NCBI GenBank assembly: GCA_029532625.1 | Contig: JARFXM010000003.1 | Location: forward strand, 4,650,001 to 4,714,000 | Direction of reading: 5' to 3' | Length of the DNA stretch: 64,000 nt | From: Lomentospora prolificans | Taxonomy: Eukaryota > Ascomycota > Sordariomycetes > Microascales > Microascaceae | Shown: one piece after another, positions 60,202-64,000 of the stretch | Layout of the letters: each line of letters opens with the position of its first letter | How positions within the stretch are numbered: the first letter of the stretch is position 1 | Position numbers and translations under genes: made by a program | The notes under the pieces: model-generated | What the model saw: the letters and a program-made list of their open reading frames with translations, nothing else | Database searches by the model: none | What the model was told of the DNA's origin: nothing

Positions 60202-60513
60202 TCAGTTGTATCCGCTCCGACCATCGATTTCGATCTCCTGGCGTTTATTGTAGCCACTGCGTCCGTCCACATCGATTTCATGACGCTTGTTGTAGCCACT
60301 ACGGCCATCGGTTTCGATGTCTTGGCGTCTATTGTATCCACTACGGCCTGAGGTGACGACAATGTCAAGGGCGTCGAGGTCATCACGCTTATTATAGCCG
60401 CTACGGCCGTCAGACTCAGCGACGTCCTGGGGGAGCGGACTAGCGATGACTTGGACGGCAAAGAGGCCGAAGAGCACCACAGTGAGTGAGGCGCGCATCG
60501 TGGATGACAGCAT
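60202..60513 (-). CDS. KEX2-processed repeat precursor, putative RiPP / dikaritin-type precursor peptide
   Basis: The ATG at 60513 opens a 103-residue protein. Residues 6-25 are a signal peptide core (MRASLTVVLFGLFAVQVIAS) followed by PLPQ. The rest is a repeat: GRSGYN occurs five times, followed by KR, RR, KR, KR and, in the last copy, the stop codon. The spacers between are acidic (for example HEIDVD, QEIEID). The Golgi protease KEX2 cuts after such dibasic pairs, so the precursor would release peptides ending in GRSGYN. This is the architecture of fungal KEX2-processed repeat proteins, among them the precursors of ustiloxin, phomopsin and asperipin, where a Tyr-containing core lies directly before KR. 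A TATA element (about 60700) and a 60-nt 5' UTR intron (60582-60523, GTGAGC donor, TGCTAAC branch) are visible, which supports a real expressed gene. The final product and its modification are unknown. Confidence 0.88.
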   Translation of the reverse strand: MLSSTMRASLTVVLFGLFAVQVIASPLPQDVAESDGRSGYNKRDDLDALDIVVTSGRSGYNRRQDIETDGRSGYNKRHEIDVDGRSGYNKRQEIEIDGRSGYN

Positions 60514-60522
60514 GGTGAACTG

Positions 60523-60582
60523 CTGTGCCAAGTGTGAGTGTTAGCAAGAGCCCGTTGAGGGGAGAGGACCAGCACTGCTCAC
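60523..60582 (-). other. 5' UTR intron of the repeat-precursor gene
   Basis: Donor GTGAGC, branch TGCTAAC and acceptor CACAG lie just upstream of the ATG at 60513; splicing leaves CAGTTCACC-ATG. Confidence 0.75.
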
Positions 60583-60694
60583 CTGCAGGGAGATATGGCC
60601 TTTGAGGATTGCTTTTCTTGGTGTTAACTTTCGCGTTCTCTGGTGTTTGTAATAGTCGAAGAGCTGACTATTGAGAAGGTCTGCCTCAGAACAC

Positions 60695-60706
60695 AGACTT
60701 ATATAT
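60695..60706 (-). promoter_or_regulatory. TATA box of the repeat-precursor gene
   Basis: TATATAAG on the minus strand, about 180 bases upstream of the start codon and about 120 bases before the 5' UTR intron. Confidence 0.55.
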
Positions 60707-60709
60707 ACT

Positions 60710-63456
60710 TTTCCCCGTCGCTTAACAACGATGCCCATGCAAACACCAAGGTTTTTATCTCAACTTCTCCCTCATGTTCCCCGAATTATCCCTATACGCA
60801 GCCAATATCATGCCGTCATGCGAGGCAGTGTTTTGAGGTTTACCGAGATGGTTCGCAGAAACGACCGCCCCGATACCTTAGCGCTACATGAAATATACCC
60901 TCCTGGCCACACGATCCAGAAGCTGGTCACACCTCATCCCACCATCTCGATCCGCTGTGGGCAACTATTCTCGATCCTTCTGGGATTTCCAACCGCTCCT
61001 CGGTTATCAGCTGCATTGGTGATCCGGATCGTGTATTGCCCATCGAGCCGATGCGTAGCTGAGAAGAAGGAACGCTCTTATCAAACCGCGACGGGTTAGA
61101 CCAGGCATGTATCTGAGGCAATAATATCAATGACACAACTCCCACCATCACCCGTGTTTAAAAACATTGATGGTGGCAGATCACCGTTAGCAGACCACCG
61201 TCTACCCGCCTCACGTTTGTTGCGGATCGTAGTGCAGACAGAGTTCTCACATGTTTCGCTTTACCCCTGTCGTCGTTTCCTGGAAGCACAACTCAGGGAG
61301 TGAGGCGACCCTCCCCGCTGGCTTCTTCCCGTTCCGAAGTGGATCAGCGATCAATGTGTAAGCACCTAAACCGGACACTTGGGCGGTCAAAGCAAAAGGT
61401 CCCCGCAACCCCAAGCTATCTGCCTACGGGCAGCGTCGTATGTCATGTCCCGCGTGAAGCACAAATGACGAGCTGAATGGAGGTGTGATTGCGCGAGGGG
61501 TTCCACGGCGCATCTGTGATCCTCCGGGATGAGGGAGAACCAGACCGAAAAGACCCTACACCTAACTCGAGTTCCCACTCACATTTATTGAGGTGATAGT
61601 AATGGATGCTTGCAGATGAGGTCAGGATGGATGCACGTGATTTGATTGGGCAATCTCTTTCCAAATGGATGGCATCTCCGAATCCTACAGACCTCGATGA
61701 TCAAAGGTCCCAGTCACATAATAGGGCGTAGCGAAGGCGCAGGATGCATGTAGTTGCAATGATATCCGGGAGCCGTTCTCAGAACCCATGCATGAGCTGC
61801 TAGCGGCGCATACCCGACAGGATTCCGGGTCTGCGGGTTGAAACTTGGATGCGCATGCGAGAAGGTGGTTTCGTGACGCCTCGCTAGCGACAACTTCGGC
61901 CGTAATTTCTAGTTATTGAAAATTCCCCGTCCCTTGTCACTGATTTTGTATTCGATATATGGGTTTCTCGAATGTATCCAACCACTCTACCAATAATGGC
62001 TGGACGTGTTGGTGCAGAGAACTGCCCAGCTAACAGACATATTTAGCAGCTCTTAAGTATTACCACGTTCCGCAAGACAGGGCCAGCCCAGGCCTCGCGT
62101 GTAAACTGACTGCCAGGCTGTGATTTGGATTTCGAAGGTCTTGGTTGGCCTGTATACGACGCACTCTAAAACTTGGGGGCGAAGGATCCAACGAGTTGAC
62201 TCTTGATGGCCATGCCCTGCAGCTAGCCTTTAGGCAAAAAGCTAGATCTATGTTGAAGCTTGCGCTCGGTGTGATAGAACGCGGCGTAGACAGATGACTT
62301 CCAACTAAGCCCAAAATGTGCAAACCGAGTGTACTCACTGATATGGGGCAAAATTTGTTTGCCATATTATGTTCACGGCTGCGCGATCGACGTCGTGTTC
62401 TACGCCATACTCACAACGTGAGGGTCAATACCTTAGCAGAGAAACACGCACGCCCTGTCAGAACTTGTATTAACCGACTCAGGGATCCTTACGGACCTTT
62501 TGTTCCACGCTTCTCAGCGCCTTTGATTCCTTTTACAGCGACAGCTATTGACAGATAAAAATACTCGGAATGAACTTGAGCGGAACCTGTGTGTCTCCCG
62601 ATGCTGCAAGGATCCCAGGGCGAGATGAGTCCTTGGGATAAGGTGCGCGGAGCGGGCACATGTGCGGTTACACAGGACATAACTATCAATATGATGGCGG
62701 CATTTCCTGCCACCGCCAGCCAGCTTCAACTTAATGTCGTGCTCAGCTCAGCACCAACGCAGCATCAGGGAAGGAAAGCACAAGCCACGGGCTGCATTCA
62801 CGTAGCAACCATACCAAGTGCCTCGTTGGAGACTGGACTGGGGATGACCGTGGTACGTCTCATTATAGAAGGAGCAAAAGTTCCTCTGATTTCCTTGCGT
62901 TCGCCACCGATGTTGTGTGGCCCTCCCAGTATCCACTCTCGGAGATGCATCGTCTCCGGTCATTGTCGTTACGCCGTATGGGCATGAACGGAACAATGCC
63001 TTATTGACAGCTACCGGAAGTCTAATGGATGTTCCCAGGGGCTGTTGTGCCAAGTTTATTTGGCCTGTCATGACGCGTAAGTCCTATCTATGTCTTGGCT
63101 TTTCAACAAAAGGCGCGAATAGCTTCAATCTCAATATAATACTCGGTATCCTGTAAATATTATCTGATTTTCCCAGAAAGAACCAACGGATAAAATCGAA
63201 AAATAGCATCCACCACTTCCAATGTCACATCACGGCGTGAACGGCAACTGTCAAAGAACTCGGGCAAAGATCGGATTAATCCATTTTCCACTTACGGCCG
63301 CATTCAAATCACGCAAGAACCAACCACGTCTCCAGAATCGCACCAACAGACTGAGAGTTATGCAGATCGCGAACCGCTCAGGGGCCAGCTCTGGCGCCTC
63401 TCACTTCGAAACGCCTCACCCTAAATTACTTCCCATCCATCATCAGCCCTACACTA
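60710..63456. other. No intact gene between the repeat precursor and the right-edge gene
   Basis: Frames such as 62589-62987 are open for up to 132 codons but carry no motif. No HxxHC (UstYa/DUF3328) motif, methyltransferase or peptidase is visible. Confidence 0.5.
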
Positions 63457-63999
63457 TCATACATACGCCCTTCTCTTCCCATTGCCAGTCCTACGCCCGA
63501 TGAGCATATCATAGAACTGAACTGAATTCCCATCATGTAAGTCCATCCTCAGCGCACAGGTGTCAATGCGTGCCGCCCACTTCCTACAAAAGTCCATTCC
63601 CAAGAGTATATCGAATCCTGAATAATCCATCACTGCCGCGGAAATATGATAGGTTTTGGTTCCAAGGCCAAGCTCAAAGTCATGGACCCTACCGTGGATC
63701 TTCTCGGAGGAGATTCCCTTTACGTTTCCGGCCCACCGCTGGTCTATGAGGTAGTCCAATCCTGTTTGCTGCGCCGTGCGAATGCTCATCATGGTCCTCT
63801 CCGTCGCCGTCGACAACCAAGCTTTGTAGGCACAGTTTCCAATGATAACTGGCGTCTCGATAGCGCTGCCATTTTCCATACTGGCCAGAGATGGACGTTC
63901 CTCGGTCTTCCTAGTCTCGGGGCTTTCTTTTGTTTGCTTAGCAATCTCCTCCTCCAGGATCTTTGCCGCTGCATCTGCCTTGCGTAGCCTTGCCCACCC
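63457..63999 (-). CDS. Partial gene: Ddi1-like retropepsin-fold protein, 5' end beyond the window
   Basis: The frame is open from the right window edge to the stop at 63457, about 180 codons. The upstream part is helical and charged (DAAAKILEEEIAKQTKES). From MENGSAIETPVIIG on, it resembles the retroviral-protease-like domain of DNA-damage-inducible protein Ddi1: a central GLDYLIDQRWAGNVKGI and IHGRVHDFELGLGT, then GFDILLGMDFCRKWAARID. In Ddi1 the active site is Asp-Thr-Gly in a context like AFVDTGAQxTIMS; here the matching segment reads AWLSTATERTMMS, so the Asp and Gly are missing. The protein probably keeps the fold without peptidase activity. No ubiquitin-like or UBA domain is visible because the gene is cut off. 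The ATG at 63879 is internal to an open frame and need not be the start. Confidence 0.7.
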   Translation of the reverse strand, partial: GWARLRKADAAAKILEEEIAKQTKESPETRKTEERPSLASMENGSAIETPVIIGNCAYKAWLSTATERTMMSIRTAQQTGLDYLIDQRWAGNVKGISSEKIHGRVHDFELGLGTKTYHISAAVMDYSGFDILLGMDFCRKWAARIDTCALRMDLHDGNSVQFYDMLIGRRTGNGKRRAYV

Positions 64000-64000
64000 T

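Noticed and set aside
60202..60513. Repeat precursor as a mating alpha-pheromone gene
   Set aside because: The repeats lack the Trp/Cys-rich decapeptide typical of Sordariomycete alpha-pheromones and have no such core.
1..64000. CRISPR arrays, rRNA or tRNA genes
   Set aside because: No regularly spaced repeats, no rRNA sequence, and no convincing A-box/B-box pair with a cloverleaf was found; CRISPR is not expected in a fungal nucleus.

Overview
The window is nuclear DNA of a filamentous ascomycete, most likely a Sordariomycete. Genes carry short (about 55-125 nt) GT-AG introns, often with a CTAAC-type branch site. The protein set includes fungal GH94 and GH105 enzymes, a Dal5-type transporter, a fungal bZIP, an ankyrin-CorA fusion, a BAS2-like secreted protein and HET-domain remains. 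The exact genus cannot be read from the sequence. All gene models below were spliced by hand from reading frame, splice signals and recognisable family sequence; no database was consulted.

Layout, left to right. Positions 1-4420 hold no recognisable gene. An intronless GH94 phosphorylase of the cellobionic-acid type lies at 4421-6790. It is followed by a decayed HET-domain gene (7574-8600) and about 4 kb of anonymous sequence. A five-exon secreted tyrosinase with a glycine-rich loop is at 12999-14527. A Dal5-type MFS transporter (15538-17463, minus) and a GH105 unsaturated glucuronyl/rhamnogalacturonyl hydrolase (19518-20719, plus) are divergently arranged and may be used together on pectin-derived oligouronides; a faint trace of a fungal transcription factor lies between them. 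A six-exon secreted subtilase (21053-24105, minus) closes this catabolic half. Positions 24106-30006 are almost gene-free.

The second half has a methionine-permease-like LAT transporter (30007-31913), a frameshifted flavin monooxygenase pseudogene (33951-35100), a single-pass membrane protein (37737-38823) and a large ankyrin plus CorA-like protein (40256-43941). Next comes an orphan gene on the minus strand that keeps frame through five exons but contains one in-frame TAG and a 12-bp minisatellite (44542-46457). Then follow a cysteine-rich secreted protein (47435-47974), an NmrA/isoflavone-reductase-like protein (48664-49581), a BAS2-like secreted protein (52300-52687), a bZIP factor with an unresolved N-terminus (54862-55721) and an uncharacterised conserved-looking protein (56683-57612).

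The most interesting locus is 60202-60513 (minus). It encodes a small secreted precursor with five copies of GRSGYN, four of them followed by Lys-Arg or Arg-Arg. This is the architecture of KEX2-processed repeat proteins and of dikaritin-type RiPP precursors such as those for ustiloxin and phomopsin. No UstYa/DUF3328 oxidase is visible in the window, so it is an orphan precursor here. At the right edge, a gene running off the window encodes a Ddi1-like retropepsin fold in which the catalytic Asp-Thr-Gly appears replaced.
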